A DNA stretch of 64,000 nt from Pyrinomonadaceae bacterium (GCA_036277115.1 DASUNM010000021.1:434001-498000); one strand, 5' to 3'; positions 16,792-26,846 are shown, counted from the stretch's first letter. Numbers and translations: made by a program. Notes: generated by a model not told the origin, from the sequence alone.

Positions 16792-17568
16792 TTAAACGCC
16801 GAAGTGTTTCGCAAGCGATTCAGTGATTGCGTGCGGTGGTGACTCGTTCGCCTGGGCCGGCTGAGAAATGCCAACGGCTTCGGCTGCGTTAGTGGTGGCA
16901 TCGCCAACAGCGAGCACGAACGTGTTCCTGAAGAGCGGGGCCGGGTGGTTCGTGTCGAGCACGCGCGCCAAGTCGAACACTTCATCAGGGTGGGTGAACA
17001 CGACGGCGTCAACGCTGCCGGTGAGCAGCATGCTTTGCAGACCCGTTAATCGCGTCAACTCATCGTTAGCGACGGTCTGATACGAAGCGACCACGTCCGC
17101 GCGTGCACCAGTGTCTTCAATGGATGCTTTAAGATAGTCGCGGCCTATCGCGGCCTGCGGCAACAGGAAGTTCAGGCGATCCAGGTGATCGAAGCCGCCG
17201 GCGTACGTTGCCAACTGTTCGATAATTGCGGCCGGATTAGTTTCCGTCGGCACCACATCGACATGAACCCGCGCATGTTCAAGGGCGGTGGCGGTCGCTT
17301 CGCTAATTGCGCATACCCGGAGTGTGTCGAGGTCGCCAATTTCCCGTGACTGCTGCTTGATGCGCTCGACAAAGAAGCGAACTGCGTCGGAGTTAGTGAA
17401 GATGATCCAGTCGTAGCCGTAGAGATTCGCGATCGCCTCATCGAGAGCCGCGAAATTCTCAAGAGGCGTTAACCGCAGCTTCGGCCACGTGATGATTTGA
17501 TAACCCGCCGATTCGAGCTGCGGAATCAGATTTGACGCCGGGGCAACGAGCAGAACACGTTCATTCAT
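16792..17568 (-). CDS. hemD: uroporphyrinogen-III synthase
   Basis: This 258-residue protein matches the weakly conserved HemD family, which cyclises hydroxymethylbilane to uroporphyrinogen III in heme and siroheme synthesis. Landmarks are PKLRLTPLEN near residue 30, DWIIFTNSDAVRFF (about 53-66), CAISEATATAL and PTE near 90-107, and VVFTHPDEVFDLARVL followed by VLAVGDATTNAAEAVG. The two-domain length is normal. It ends 41 bases before the response-regulator start and is probably co-transcribed with it. No other hem gene is nearby. Confidence 0.8.
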   Translation of the reverse strand: MNERVLLVAPASNLIPQLESAGYQIITWPKLRLTPLENFAALDEAIANLYGYDWIIFTNSDAVRFFVERIKQQSREIGDLDTLRVCAISEATATALEHARVHVDVVPTETNPAAIIEQLATYAGGFDHLDRLNFLLPQAAIGRDYLKASIEDTGARADVVASYQTVANDELTRLTGLQSMLLTGSVDAVVFTHPDEVFDLARVLDTNHPAPLFRNTFVLAVGDATTNAAEAVGISQPAQANESPPHAITESLAKHFGV

Positions 17569-17615
17569 CGGACATACGAGGGATCGTCAAACACCGCGTG
17601 GTGTGACAGATCTAG

Positions 17616-17644
17616 TTGGATTCGCGCTGAAACGTGTTTACAAT
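17616..17644 (+). promoter_or_regulatory. sigma-70-type promoter of the VWFA gene
   Basis: TTGGAT (17616-17621) and TACAAT (17639-17644) are separated by exactly 17 bases. The predicted start, near 17651, would give a leader of about 40 bases to the ATG at 17693. Confidence 0.5.
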
Positions 17645-17692
17645 ACCGCGTCTCTCCGAATAGTTCGATTCACCGCGGCCGTCTTTTTTCCA

Positions 17693-18988
17693 ATGCAACA
17701 GGCAACTCGAGTTTTGGCCCTGCTGATTAGTCTCGTATTTGTGGGGCAGTCTTTGCTCGCTCAGCCCCAGAAGAAGCCGCCAGTCGCTACTCCGCAAAAA
17801 CCGACCAAGGTCGAGCCGGTCGAAGAGGCTCCCACCGAACAGGATCTGGAGACGGTTAAAGTCGACACCAACCTGGTGACGGTTCCGGTGATTGCCAGTT
17901 CGCGCACCGGAAAGTACATCGCCGATCTGGTCAAAGAGGAATTCAAGATTTCTGAGGACGGCGTCGCCCAGGAAATCGCTTTTCTCGCGACGGTGAACGC
18001 GCCCTTCACTCTGGTGCTGCTTCTGGATACCAGCGGGAGTACCAAAGAGAAGCTGCCGATGATACAGCGTGCGGCAATCGCGTTTGTCGAGCAGCTCGGC
18101 CCAGCCGACAAAGTGAAAGTGATCTCGTTCGACGATTCGGTGAAAGACTGGAATGAGTTCACGTCCGACAAAGCCGTCATTCGCAATGCTATCTCGCAGA
18201 CCACCTCGGGCGAGGGATCGAAGGTCTATGACGCGGTTGAGCGCTCGCTGAATAATCTGCGACCGGTTAGTGGGCGGCGCGCGATCGTCGTTTTCACGGA
18301 TGGTGTTGACTGGCACAGCGACAGGGGCGGGAGTTACGAGGGCACGCTCAAGAACCTGGACGAAAGCGGCGTGATCGTTTATCCGATTCGTTTCGATACC
18401 CGAGCGGAGACCGAAGCGATCGCGCGACGTCAGGCAGGGGAGCAGGGCGGGATCGGATTACCGACCAGCGACGTAATTCGCCAACAGGGCACCACCCCTT
18501 CCACCTTTCCCTCTGAAGATCCTTCCTCGGATCCGAATCGTTCGGCGCAGGGCAAATCGCCGTTGGAAATGATTCTCAGCCGCCCGGTGCGCCGTCCGAT
18601 CCCGACGCAGACGCCGCAAGGATCGCCAACCGATTTCCCCGACGCTTCCGGCCGGCGACCGACAATGGATCCTGGGCCCGCACCAAACAAGCGCCCAACC
18701 CCCGACGACTCGATCAAAGGGATGCTCGACCGGGCGTACTTCATGGCGGACGGGTACTTGAAGGAACTGGCTGAACGTTCGGGTGGACAGGTGCACCGCG
18801 CCGATACTCTCGCGATGCTGCCGCAGGCGTTCGCCGCAATCGCGGCCGAGCTGCGCACGCAGTATTCGCTCGGATATTACCCGACAAACCGTGAGAAGGA
18901 CGGGAAGTACCGCAAGATTCAGGTCAAGACTACTCGCAAAGACGTCGCAATTCGCGCGCGGCCCGGCTATCGCTCGAAGACAAAGTAA
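17693..18988 (+). CDS. secreted VWFA-related protein, acidobacterial TIGR03436 type
   Basis: The 431 residues begin with a signal peptide (RVLALLISLVFVGQSLLAQ). After a Pro/Lys linker comes an N-terminal segment VDTNLVTVPVIA...EEFKISEDGVAQEI, then a von Willebrand A fold with MIDAS DTSGS (about residue 112), FDDSVKDW and VVFTDGVDW. This combination is the VWFA-related acidobacterial domain. A Pro/Ser/Thr-rich insert (about 255-340) precedes a C-terminal part ending SLGYYPTNREKDGKYRKIQV, also typical. Function is unknown; VWA folds bind protein ligands through a metal. The ATG at 17693 is chosen because it opens the signal peptide; an upstream in-frame GTG at 17603 lies before the promoter. 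Confidence 0.9.
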   Translation: MQQATRVLALLISLVFVGQSLLAQPQKKPPVATPQKPTKVEPVEEAPTEQDLETVKVDTNLVTVPVIASSRTGKYIADLVKEEFKISEDGVAQEIAFLATVNAPFTLVLLLDTSGSTKEKLPMIQRAAIAFVEQLGPADKVKVISFDDSVKDWNEFTSDKAVIRNAISQTTSGEGSKVYDAVERSLNNLRPVSGRRAIVVFTDGVDWHSDRGGSYEGTLKNLDESGVIVYPIRFDTRAETEAIARRQAGEQGGIGLPTSDVIRQQGTTPSTFPSEDPSSDPNRSAQGKSPLEMILSRPVRRPIPTQTPQGSPTDFPDASGRRPTMDPGPAPNKRPTPDDSIKGMLDRAYFMADGYLKELAERSGGQVHRADTLAMLPQAFAAIAAELRTQYSLGYYPTNREKDGKYRKIQVKTTRKDVAIRARPGYRSKTK

Positions 18989-19067
18989 TAGACGCCCATG
19001 CGAAGCTCTCATCACTTGTCGCTGACGAATCCCGCGTGTTAGTTTTCCACTCGGTCCAGCGAATTTC

Positions 19068-19676
19068 ATGACAACACCGACCCGTGAAGAAGCGTGGGAA
19101 CTGCTCTGCGAGTACACGAAGGGCGATAGCCTGCGCAAGCATGGCCTGGCGGTCGAGACGGCAATGCGCGCGTGTGCTGGACGCTACGGCGACGCGGACG
19201 CGGACAAAGACGAGTGGGGTCTGGTCGGTTTACTTCACGACTTTGATTACGAAATGTTTCCGTCAGCGGACCAGCATCCATTCACAGGCTCTAACATTCT
19301 GTGCGGCCGCGGTTATCCCGATCGAATAATCAAAGCAATACTCGGTCATGCGACGTACACAGGCGTCCCCCGCGACACGCAGATGGCTAAGGCGCTGTTT
19401 GCGACGGACGAGCTTTGCGGATTTCTGGTCGCATGCGCACTGGTTAGGCCCACTCGCAGTTTGGATGATCTTGAAGTGAAATCGGTAAAGAAGAAACTGA
19501 AAGACAAAGCCTTCGCGCGTTCAGTTAATCGCGATGACATTCATCAAGGTGTAGAGGAACTCGGAGTTACGCTTGATGAGCACATTCAGTTTGTGATTGA
19601 TGCTTTGAAGCCGGTCCAGAAAGAGATTGGGCTGGGACCCCAGGCGACGGTGAGGAGTTCAGTCGGCGAAGGTTAG
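19068..19676 (+). CDS. HD-domain protein
   Basis: This 202-residue protein resembles stand-alone HD-superfamily hydrolases. It has KHGLAVE (first His), LLHDFDYE (HD pair, about residues 55-62) and HPFTGSNILCGRGYP and LGHATYTG with further metal-type histidines. Known HD proteins hydrolyse nucleotides or phosphoesters, and the substrate here is unknown. Its last 18 bases overlap the convergent gene at 19659-19976. Confidence 0.75.
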   Translation: MTTPTREEAWELLCEYTKGDSLRKHGLAVETAMRACAGRYGDADADKDEWGLVGLLHDFDYEMFPSADQHPFTGSNILCGRGYPDRIIKAILGHATYTGVPRDTQMAKALFATDELCGFLVACALVRPTRSLDDLEVKSVKKKLKDKAFARSVNRDDIHQGVEELGVTLDEHIQFVIDALKPVQKEIGLGPQATVRSSVGEG

Positions 19677-19976
19677 AAAACGCTCAAGGGCGATGAATTC
19701 AGCGAAGCAGAACAGCAAGACGAGGATGCCGGTTAAGAAAGCCTGCAGTTTACGTCGGTGAGCGGTATGCCGATAAGCGAAGATACCGCCGAGCACTGCT
19801 ACGAAAAACGGCGGCAGCGACAGTTCGAGATAAAGCCAACGAACTGATTCCGGGCCCAGAGGCGCCGTTGAAAAGAGTTCTGACGCGCCAACTGTCGCAA
19901 GGATGAGCGCGATGGAAAAGCCAACACCGAACATCGACGCAATCAGCGATGTAAGCAAAATCAGCTTGAAACGCAT
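19659..19976 (-). CDS. small membrane protein of unknown function
   Basis: These roughly 105 residues contain three probable transmembrane helices (about 5-28, 48-68 and 80-97, numbered from the ATG) with a short basic loop YRHTAHRRK. No family is recognised. A GTG two codons upstream (19982) is an alternative start. It is convergent with the HD gene and overlaps its 3' end. The next gene, putA, is divergent, with about 40 bases between them. Confidence 0.5.
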   Translation of the reverse strand: MRFKLILLTSLIASMFGVGFSIALILATVGASELFSTAPLGPESVRWLYLELSLPPFFVAVLGGIFAYRHTAHRRKLQAFLTGILVLLFCFAEFIALERFLTFAD

Positions 19977-20017
19977 TATCACCGAAAGAATATCATAGCG
20001 GTTAAGTACCCGGACAA

Positions 20018-20935
20018 ATGCTAACTCGCAGCGCGCTGCTTTACCTCGCCCGTCAGGACAAACTCAAAGATTTCGCCGCGCGTTTCGCGGCGTTCAGAAA
20101 GATCACCGCACGGTTCATCGCCGGCGAAACGGACGACCAAGCCGTGGCCGCGATCAAGGAACTTAACGCGCGCGGATGTTCCGCCTCGTTCGATCACCTG
20201 AACGAATCCGTCGATAGCGTCGCGGAAACCGAAGGCGAAGTGCGTGAGTATCTCAACGTGCTTGCGAAAATCGACGAGTCACATATCAACTCGAACGTCT
20301 CGATCAAGCTGACCCAGTTCGGCCTCGATATCGATCCGGAACTGGCCTATCGCAACGCGCGTGCAGTCGTCGCCGACGCCGCCCGGCGCGGCAACTTTGT
20401 GCGCGTCGATATGGAGAGCTCAGCGGTTACTCAGATTACGATCGATATCTTCAAGCGGCTGCGCAGCGAATTTGGTCTGAATGACGTGGGAATAGTTTTG
20501 CAGTCGTACCTGCGGCGGACCTACGACGACGCGCAGGACTTGTTAAAGATTCCGGCACGTATACGCATCTGCAAAGGCGCCTACAACGAGCCCCCCGAAG
20601 TTGCATTCCCAGACAAGAAGGACGTGGATGAAAATTATGTGCGGGTGATGAAACTTCTGCTCTCCAGCGGCACCTATCATGGAATCGCCACCCACGACCC
20701 GCACATGATTAACGCCACGATTCGCCACGCGCGCGATCAGGGAATCGGCAAGGAAGCTTTCGAGTTTCAGATGCTTTACGGCATCCGCCGCGATTTGCAG
20801 GAGAAACTGGCGCGCGACGGGTATAATATGCGCGTCTATGTGCCATACGGTAAGCACTGGTATCCGTATTTTATGCGCCGGCTCGCGGAACGTCCGGCAA
20901 ATATTTGGTTTGTGATGAAGAACCTTTGGAAGTAG
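20018..20935 (+). CDS. putA: proline dehydrogenase (monofunctional)
   Basis: This 305-residue FAD enzyme oxidises proline to pyrroline-5-carboxylate and passes electrons to the membrane quinone pool. The length is that of the short, single-function PRODH of Gram-positive bacteria, Thermus and related lineages. Diagnostic segments are SIKLTQFGLDID, VRVDMESS, LQSYLRRTYDD, RICKGAYNEP and the FAD/substrate region FQMLYGIRRDLQ followed by RVYVPYGKHWYPYFMRRLAERPAN. The pyrroline-5-carboxylate dehydrogenase is not in the window. Confidence 0.93.
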   Translation: MLTRSALLYLARQDKLKDFAARFAAFRKITARFIAGETDDQAVAAIKELNARGCSASFDHLNESVDSVAETEGEVREYLNVLAKIDESHINSNVSIKLTQFGLDIDPELAYRNARAVVADAARRGNFVRVDMESSAVTQITIDIFKRLRSEFGLNDVGIVLQSYLRRTYDDAQDLLKIPARIRICKGAYNEPPEVAFPDKKDVDENYVRVMKLLLSSGTYHGIATHDPHMINATIRHARDQGIGKEAFEFQMLYGIRRDLQEKLARDGYNMRVYVPYGKHWYPYFMRRLAERPANIWFVMKNLWK

Positions 20936-20941
20936 AAAGAG

Positions 20942-21058
20942 CATTTTCCATTTGGCATTTAACATTTTCCATTCCCGCTGACAGGAGGGACCGGCACCAA
21001 TTCAAGACGCAACTTAAAATGCCAAATGACAAATCAGAAATGACAAATGGAAAATGGT
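20942..21058. repeat. CATTTNN heptad-word hairpin
   Basis: The left arm (20942-20975) is CATTTTC, CATTTGG, CATTTAA, CATTTTC, CATTCCC. The right arm (21015-21058) is the reverse-complement set AAAATG, CCAAATG, ACAAATC, AGAAATG, ACAAATG. It begins 7 bases after the putA stop, and the space between the arms is unrelated to that of the 15248 copy. Confidence 0.88.
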
Positions 21059-21092
21059 CATGCTGTCCTTCGCGACTTCGAGCACTTAACCC

Positions 21093-21584
21093 ATGGAAAA
21101 CTACTTCTGGATTGTTTGGCTGATTCTCGGCGCACTTTTAATCACCGCTGAGATCTTCTCAACTGGATTTGTACTGCTATGGTTTGGTATCGGCGCTTTG
21201 GCCGCGGCGCTGGCTAATCTCGCAGGCGTCACCAGCCTGCCATTGCAGTTCCTGATTTTTGCCGTGGTTTCAATTGGGCTGACTGCTGCATCGCGCACCA
21301 TCTTCGTCAACTACTTTTCGCGTGAGAAGTCCGGCGGCGATCTGAAAAGCGGCGCCGATGCCCTCCCAGGTCAGGTAGGCACGGTCGTTACTTCCAGTCG
21401 CGGCGCGCTGCATGAAGGCGCCGTCAAAGTATTCGGTTCAACCTGGACTGCTTATCCGGCTGACGGTGAAGAGCCGCTTGAAGCCGGCGACCGCGTGCAG
21501 GTCGAGCGGGTCAAGGGTGCTTCGATTTATGTTCGTCGTACTGGGCAGGTGCCCGACTGGCGCGGGAAGGAATTGAAGTCTTAG
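21093..21584 (+). CDS. NfeD-like membrane protein
   Basis: This 163-residue protein belongs to the short NfeD type: two or three transmembrane helices (about 5-75) followed by a C-terminal OB-fold (about 90-150) with GQVGTVVTSSRGALHEGAVKVFG begun at about residue 94 and AGDRVQVERVKGASIYV. Short NfeDs usually pair with an SPFH/flotillin gene and influence membrane organisation, but none is adjacent. It is convergent with the PP2C gene, 9 bases apart. Confidence 0.85.
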   Translation: MENYFWIVWLILGALLITAEIFSTGFVLLWFGIGALAAALANLAGVTSLPLQFLIFAVVSIGLTAASRTIFVNYFSREKSGGDLKSGADALPGQVGTVVTSSRGALHEGAVKVFGSTWTAYPADGEEPLEAGDRVQVERVKGASIYVRRTGQVPDWRGKELKS

Positions 21585-21593
21585 CGACAGGAA

Positions 21594-22526
21594 TCAGAGC
21601 CTGGGCGTGCGATGCTGCGTGTCTATCTCAGTTTCGTCGAGCGTCTTATCGTCATCCATCACCGGCAACTCGATCGTAATCCGGTCTCCGGCTGAGTCTT
21701 GTAAATCTTCCCCTGAAAATTTTGCCAACACAACCGTGATGTTGTCTTCGCCGCCGCGGTCGTTCGCGGCTGCCACCAGGGCATCGCAGGCGGCGGTTAA
21801 GTCGTCACTCGAGTCACTCACGATTTGACGAATCTCTTCATTCCGCAGTTTTCCTGACAGCCCGTCACTGCAAAGCAATAGCACGTCGCCCTGGCGAAGC
21901 TGAATGCGCGCCGTGACAGGCGTCAGCTCAGTCTGGGCGCCCAGGGCCTGAAGAATCACGTTCCGAAACATGTGCGTCTCGGCTTCTTCCTCACTGATTT
22001 GGCCGACGTCCACAAGCTGCTGCACGAGCGACTGATCCTTAGTGGCCAGGCGAATCTGATCGCCGCGCACAACATACGCACGACTGTCACCCACCTGCAC
22101 GAGGTCGAGCATGTCGTGGCGAATAGCGGCGCCGGTTAACGTCGCGCCCATGCCGCTGCAACGGCTGTCCTCGAGACTCTTATAGTGGATCGCGCGGTTG
22201 GCTTGCAGGGTGGCGTGTTTCAGACAATCAACCAGCGACGATTCCGGATCGCAGGCATTACCGTCATTTCCGGTCATTACTTCGCGCACCGAATCGATGG
22301 CCATGCGGCTGGCGACATCGCCGGCCAGCGCACCGCCCATGCCGTCTGATACGACCAGGACCAAACCTTTTTCGCCGACGTCCAGTTGATTCATCTCTGA
22401 CGGGCTGTCTGCGCCATCCGAGCCAGTCCACGCCTGCTGCGTCCCCAGATCGAGAAGCAGAAAATTATCTTCGTTGCCACGGCGCACGCGGCCTACATCG
22501 GATTTGGCGTGTAGCTCTACGAGCAT
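21594..22526 (-). CDS. PP2C-type protein serine/threonine phosphatase
   Basis: This metal-dependent phosphatase of about 310 residues is the bacterial Stp/PrpC type, which reverses Ser/Thr kinase signalling. All main motifs are present: SDVGRVRRGNEDNF, VVSDGMGGALAGDVAS, CSGMGATLTGAAI, VQVGDSRAYVVR, LLLCSDGLSG and DRGGEDNITVVLA. The ATG at 22526 places the first motif at the usual distance. A GTG at 22601 overlaps the stop of the upstream gene (GTGA) and would add 25 residues, so coupled translation from there is possible. No kinase gene is adjacent. Confidence 0.88.
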   Translation of the reverse strand: MLVELHAKSDVGRVRRGNEDNFLLLDLGTQQAWTGSDGADSPSEMNQLDVGEKGLVLVVSDGMGGALAGDVASRMAIDSVREVMTGNDGNACDPESSLVDCLKHATLQANRAIHYKSLEDSRCSGMGATLTGAAIRHDMLDLVQVGDSRAYVVRGDQIRLATKDQSLVQQLVDVGQISEEEAETHMFRNVILQALGAQTELTPVTARIQLRQGDVLLLCSDGLSGKLRNEEIRQIVSDSSDDLTAACDALVAAANDRGGEDNITVVLAKFSGEDLQDSAGDRITIELPVMDDDKTLDETEIDTQHRTPRL

Positions 22527-22597
22527 TTTGAGGAGCGTTAAGGGCGAATTTGAAGCCGGTAATTCGTCAGGGATTTTATATTGTCGCCGCTGTGTTG

Positions 22598-23740
22598 TCA
22601 CCCAACGGAGGCGAGCGCCTGATCCAAATCTGCAATGATGTCGTCAGTGTCTTCGATGCCGACGGAAATTCGCACCAACCCATCGGTAATACCGAGCCGA
22701 TCGCGCGATTCGGCCGTAACCGAGGCGTGCGTCATGGTGGCTGGATGACAAATCAACGTCTCAACGCCGCCGAGACTTTCCGCGAGCGTGCAAAGTTTTG
22801 TAGATTCGAGCACCGTCCGCGCCGCCTCAAGCGATCCGACATCGAACGAAATCATACTGCCGAAGCCCTTCTGTTGGCGCTTGGCCAGCTCGTGCTGTTT
22901 GTGCGACAGCGATCCCGGGTAGTAAATCTTCTGCACCTTCGGATGGTCCTCGAGAAACGCGGCCACTGCGCGTCCGGATTTGTCATGCTGCTCCATGCGC
23001 AGCGCCAGAGTTTTGGTGCCGCGCAAAACCAGCCAGGAATCAAACGGAGAAAGAATCGCGCCGGCGCTGTTCTGGACGAATTGAATCCACGCGGCGTCGT
23101 CTTCGTTATTGAGCACGACCGCGCCTCCGATACCGTCCGAATGGCCATTCAGAAATTTCGTCGTCGAATGAACGACTATATCGACACCGAACTCAATCGG
23201 TCTTTGCAGGTACGGCGACATGAAAGTGTTGTCGCAGACGACGCGTGCTCCCGCGGCATGCGCCACGTCGCTGACTGCTTGCAAATCCGTGATCATCATC
23301 ACCGGATTCGTCGGCGTCTCAATAAACACCATGCGCGTGTTGTCTTTGATGGCGGCTTCGACGTTCGTCACATCCGCGGTGTCCACAAAGTCGAACTCGA
23401 TACAATAGTTCGAAAGAATCTTGCTGAAGAGCCGAAACGTCCCGCCATACGTGTTGTCGGAAACGATTACGTGCTCGTTGGCTTTAATCAGCCGTAGCGT
23501 CGCATCGATGGCGGCCATTCCTGAGGCGAACGCGTAACCGAACTGGGCGCCTTCAAGTGCCGCGATGTTCCGCTCGAGCGCCAGACGCGTCGGATTCGCG
23601 GTGCGCGCGTACTCAAATCCCTTATTTTTGCCGAGGCCGTCCTGCGCGTACGTTGACGTTTGATAGATGGGGACGCTCACCGCTCCCGTAGCGGAGTCTG
23701 GTTCATTGCCGGCGTGAATTGCCGTTGTTGCGAAGCCCAT
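22598..23740 (-). CDS. cystathionine gamma-synthase / gamma-lyase family PLP enzyme
   Basis: This 380-residue Cys/Met-metabolism PLP enzyme has the usual features: YARTANPTRLALE, FASGMAAIDATL, SDNTYGGTFRLF, DNTFMSPYLQRP, the PLP lysine Lys195 in HSTTKFLNGHSDGIGG, and SLGGVETLICHPATMTHAS at the C-terminus. Synthase (methionine synthesis) and lyase (cysteine production) cannot be told apart safely from this. It has its own strong promoter and is followed by the PP2C gene with a possible 4-base overlap. Confidence 0.9.
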   Translation of the reverse strand: MGFATTAIHAGNEPDSATGAVSVPIYQTSTYAQDGLGKNKGFEYARTANPTRLALERNIAALEGAQFGYAFASGMAAIDATLRLIKANEHVIVSDNTYGGTFRLFSKILSNYCIEFDFVDTADVTNVEAAIKDNTRMVFIETPTNPVMMITDLQAVSDVAHAAGARVVCDNTFMSPYLQRPIEFGVDIVVHSTTKFLNGHSDGIGGAVVLNNEDDAAWIQFVQNSAGAILSPFDSWLVLRGTKTLALRMEQHDKSGRAVAAFLEDHPKVQKIYYPGSLSHKQHELAKRQQKGFGSMISFDVGSLEAARTVLESTKLCTLAESLGGVETLICHPATMTHASVTAESRDRLGITDGLVRISVGIEDTDDIIADLDQALASVG

Positions 23741-23787
23741 AGTTGAAGCTCGAAAAGTAGATTTTCGGGAGCTGATTGCGAAAGGCG

Positions 23788-23816
23788 ATAGTATCTTCGC
23801 GCGATCTTAGTGTCAA
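23788..23816 (-). promoter_or_regulatory. sigma-70-type promoter of the cystathionine/PP2C operon
   Basis: On the minus strand TTGACA (23816-23811) and TACTAT (23793-23788) are separated by 17 bases, a near-consensus promoter about 48 bases before the ATG at 23740. Confidence 0.75.
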
Positions 23817-23867
23817 TCGAATGGGCGGTTCGCGCATCCGGTTGCGTAACAAATAGATTTAATTGTC

Positions 23868-23873
23868 TATAAT
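23868..23873 (+). promoter_or_regulatory. candidate -10 element for the PilZ gene
   Basis: A consensus TATAAT lies 48 bases before the PilZ ATG. The best -35-like hexamer (TTGCGT, 23842-23847) is 20 bases away, too far for standard spacing, so the call is tentative. It is divergent from the cystathionine promoter. Confidence 0.35.
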
Positions 23874-23921
23874 CGAGTAGAATCACGCGCGTTAACGCCA
23901 TAAGACTTCGAAGGACAGGCC

Positions 23922-24254
23922 ATGGCCGAAACCGAAGACCCTCAGGAAATTTCGCACGATGATCGACGGCAACACGACCGCTCGCGTTTGATCGTGGACG
24001 TACACTTTGATGGAGCTGAATCAACCGGTGTCGCGAGCACTAAGGACATCAGCCCTGGCGGCCTGTACATGAGCACGCAGACGCGCATTCCGGTCGGGGC
24101 CAGGCTGGCGCTGCGCATACCCATCGGCGGCGATCACGTGATCGTCACCGGAGAGGTCGTTTACAGCAATCCCGGCGAAGGTGTAGGCGTGAAATTCAAC
24201 GAGTTGACAGACGACACGCGTCGCGCGTTGGAGCTTGGGTTACGACCGGCATAG
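23922..24254 (+). CDS. PilZ-domain protein
   Basis: This 110-residue single-domain PilZ protein has the c-di-GMP-binding elements RRQHDRSR (RxxxR-type, about 15-22) and DISPGGLYM (D/NxSxxG, about 42-50), so it probably binds c-di-GMP. The rest follows the family beta-barrel ending in VGVKFNELTDDTRRAL. Its stop is 3 bases before the next gene, so the two are co-transcribed. The output pathway is unknown. Confidence 0.88.
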   Translation: MAETEDPQEISHDDRRQHDRSRLIVDVHFDGAESTGVASTKDISPGGLYMSTQTRIPVGARLALRIPIGGDHVIVTGEVVYSNPGEGVGVKFNELTDDTRRALELGLRPA

Positions 24255-24257
24255 AAC

Positions 24258-24791
24258 ATGGCGGTCGCGATCGATGAACAGCCGCTCGTCTGGGCTGAAA
24301 TTTCGGAAGAGAAGCGCCAGCGCTACCGGGAAAAACTTAGCGGGCTGTACGGTCACGAAGGCGACGAGGGCGCGTATAACGCGCTGACGCGGGACAAACA
24401 TGAGGCGCTCGACCTTCTCTCCGACCGATTGATTGAGACCGACCTATGGCGTCATGTCGGTCGAATCGTCAATGTTTATGGGCGCGGCGGCGTGGGAATG
24501 TACTTCAGCGCCGTGTCCGACCTTGAAACTGACCTGCAGAGCAGGCGACAATTCACGCGATCGTTCGCCAGACATCGTGATAACACCGGCGGCTTTCTGG
24601 AGAAAGGCCGCCCACGCGCGTCGCTGCACTTTCTTTACATCGACCCGCAGGAAGGTGAGCGCGAGTGGCATGTTCACCTCGACTTATATGGCGGATGGGG
24701 ATCGATCCTGACCATGATTCAGCACTTGTATTACGAACGTTTCCGAAAGTTCAGGCCCGATTGGCGCATAATGAAGCAATGGATGAAGTGA
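24258..24791 (+). CDS. conserved-looking protein of unknown function downstream of PilZ
   Basis: This 177-residue soluble protein has no recognised family. It is rich in charged and aromatic residues (SEEKRQRYREKLSGLYG, GRGGVGMYFSAVSDLE, SLHFLYIDPQEGEREWHVHLDLYGGWGS), with no signal peptide or membrane segment. Composition and codon use match neighbours, so it is a genuine gene. Its position 3 bases after the PilZ gene suggests a c-di-GMP-linked role, which is inference only. Confidence 0.6.
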   Translation: MAVAIDEQPLVWAEISEEKRQRYREKLSGLYGHEGDEGAYNALTRDKHEALDLLSDRLIETDLWRHVGRIVNVYGRGGVGMYFSAVSDLETDLQSRRQFTRSFARHRDNTGGFLEKGRPRASLHFLYIDPQEGEREWHVHLDLYGGWGSILTMIQHLYYERFRKFRPDWRIMKQWMK

Positions 24792-24825
24792 CAGTGTAAG
24801 ACGCGGGCGCTGTCCGCAGCGTGGT

Positions 24826-25986
<1,161 letters not shown>

Positions 25987-26114
25987 CGAGATGGACTGAT
26001 CTAAGAACGTCGAGAATCAGCTTGACCAGCGAGGGTATGCCATCTTGTGATCGGCCCTGAGAAAAGGCGATTCTTCCGATCTGGCACTATCTTGATCGCG
26101 AATACTCCAGCCAC

Positions 26115-26750
26115 TTATGCTTTCAATCTCTTCGCGCGTTCAGCTAGGTAGTACTGCCACAACATTCGTGCTGCGACGGAACGGTATGGACGCCATTTTT
26201 CGGCGAGCACGGCAAGTTCACGAAACGTGGGACGCGTCTCAAGCTTCCAAACTCTGCCGACCGCGGTGGCCAGAGCGATATCCCCGTCGGGCCAGATGTC
26301 CGGCCGCTTCAGAGCCATCAGCAGGTAGATGTTCGCCGTCCACGGACCGACGCCCTTGATGCGCAGTAGTGTCGCGTGCGCCTCGTCGTCACTCAACCTA
26401 CCAACGCCTTGCAGGTCGCCGTTCGTGAACGCGTGCGCGACTTGAATGCAGTAGTGAGCCTTTTGCCGGGTCAGGCCGAGCGAGCGCAGATATTGCTCAT
26501 CGCGCGAGATTAACGCGGCAGGAGTAAACGGTTCGATGTTTGTTTTTAAGCGCGCGAAAACAGCGCGCGCTGAGATAAGCGAAACCTGCTGCTCAAGGAC
26601 AATCCGCAGAAGCGTTTCGAAGCCAGGCCGGCGGCCCCACATGGGTGGGACGCCCAGCGTTTTGTAAATGGATCCTAAATGACGATCGCGCGACGCAAGA
26701 ATCTTAGCCGCAGTTACCAGAGTTTCGTTTGTCAGGCGGTCCGGCTTCAA
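26115..26750 (-). CDS. DNA-3-methyladenine glycosylase (HhH-GPD family)
   Basis: This 211-residue base-excision repair enzyme resembles AlkA and yeast MAG. The helix-hairpin-helix LLRIKGVGPWTANIYLL (about 128-144) and catalytic Asp157 in WPDGDIAL are clear, and EQQVSLISARAVF marks the first glycosylase helix. It would remove alkylated purines. The start is TTG at 26750; no in-frame ATG precedes the conserved part. A CTCTGTG-type repeat lies just upstream. The 25987-26114 gap to the convergent YbdK gene shows nothing recognisable. Confidence 0.88.
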   Translation of the reverse strand: MKPDRLTNETLVTAAKILASRDRHLGSIYKTLGVPPMWGRRPGFETLLRIVLEQQVSLISARAVFARLKTNIEPFTPAALISRDEQYLRSLGLTRQKAHYCIQVAHAFTNGDLQGVGRLSDDEAHATLLRIKGVGPWTANIYLLMALKRPDIWPDGDIALATAVGRVWKLETRPTFRELAVLAEKWRPYRSVAARMLWQYYLAERAKRLKA

Positions 26751-26762
26751 TGGTCTCGGTGA

Positions 26763-26845
26763 ATCTCTGAGGTCCTCTGTGCCTCTGTGGTGAAAGAAGG
26801 ATCGTTTACCACAGAGACACAGAGAACCACAGAGGCGCCACAGAG
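26763..26845. repeat. CTCTGTG-word hairpin
   Basis: The left arm (26763-26792) holds CTCTGAG, CCTCTGTG, CCTCTGTG words. The right arm (26807-26845) holds ACCACAGAG, ACACAGAG, ACCACAGAGG, CCACAGAG. Word spacing is 8-10 bases. It fills the gap between the glycosylase and amidotransferase genes and ends 1 base before the stop of the latter. Confidence 0.85.
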
Positions 26846-26846
26846 C

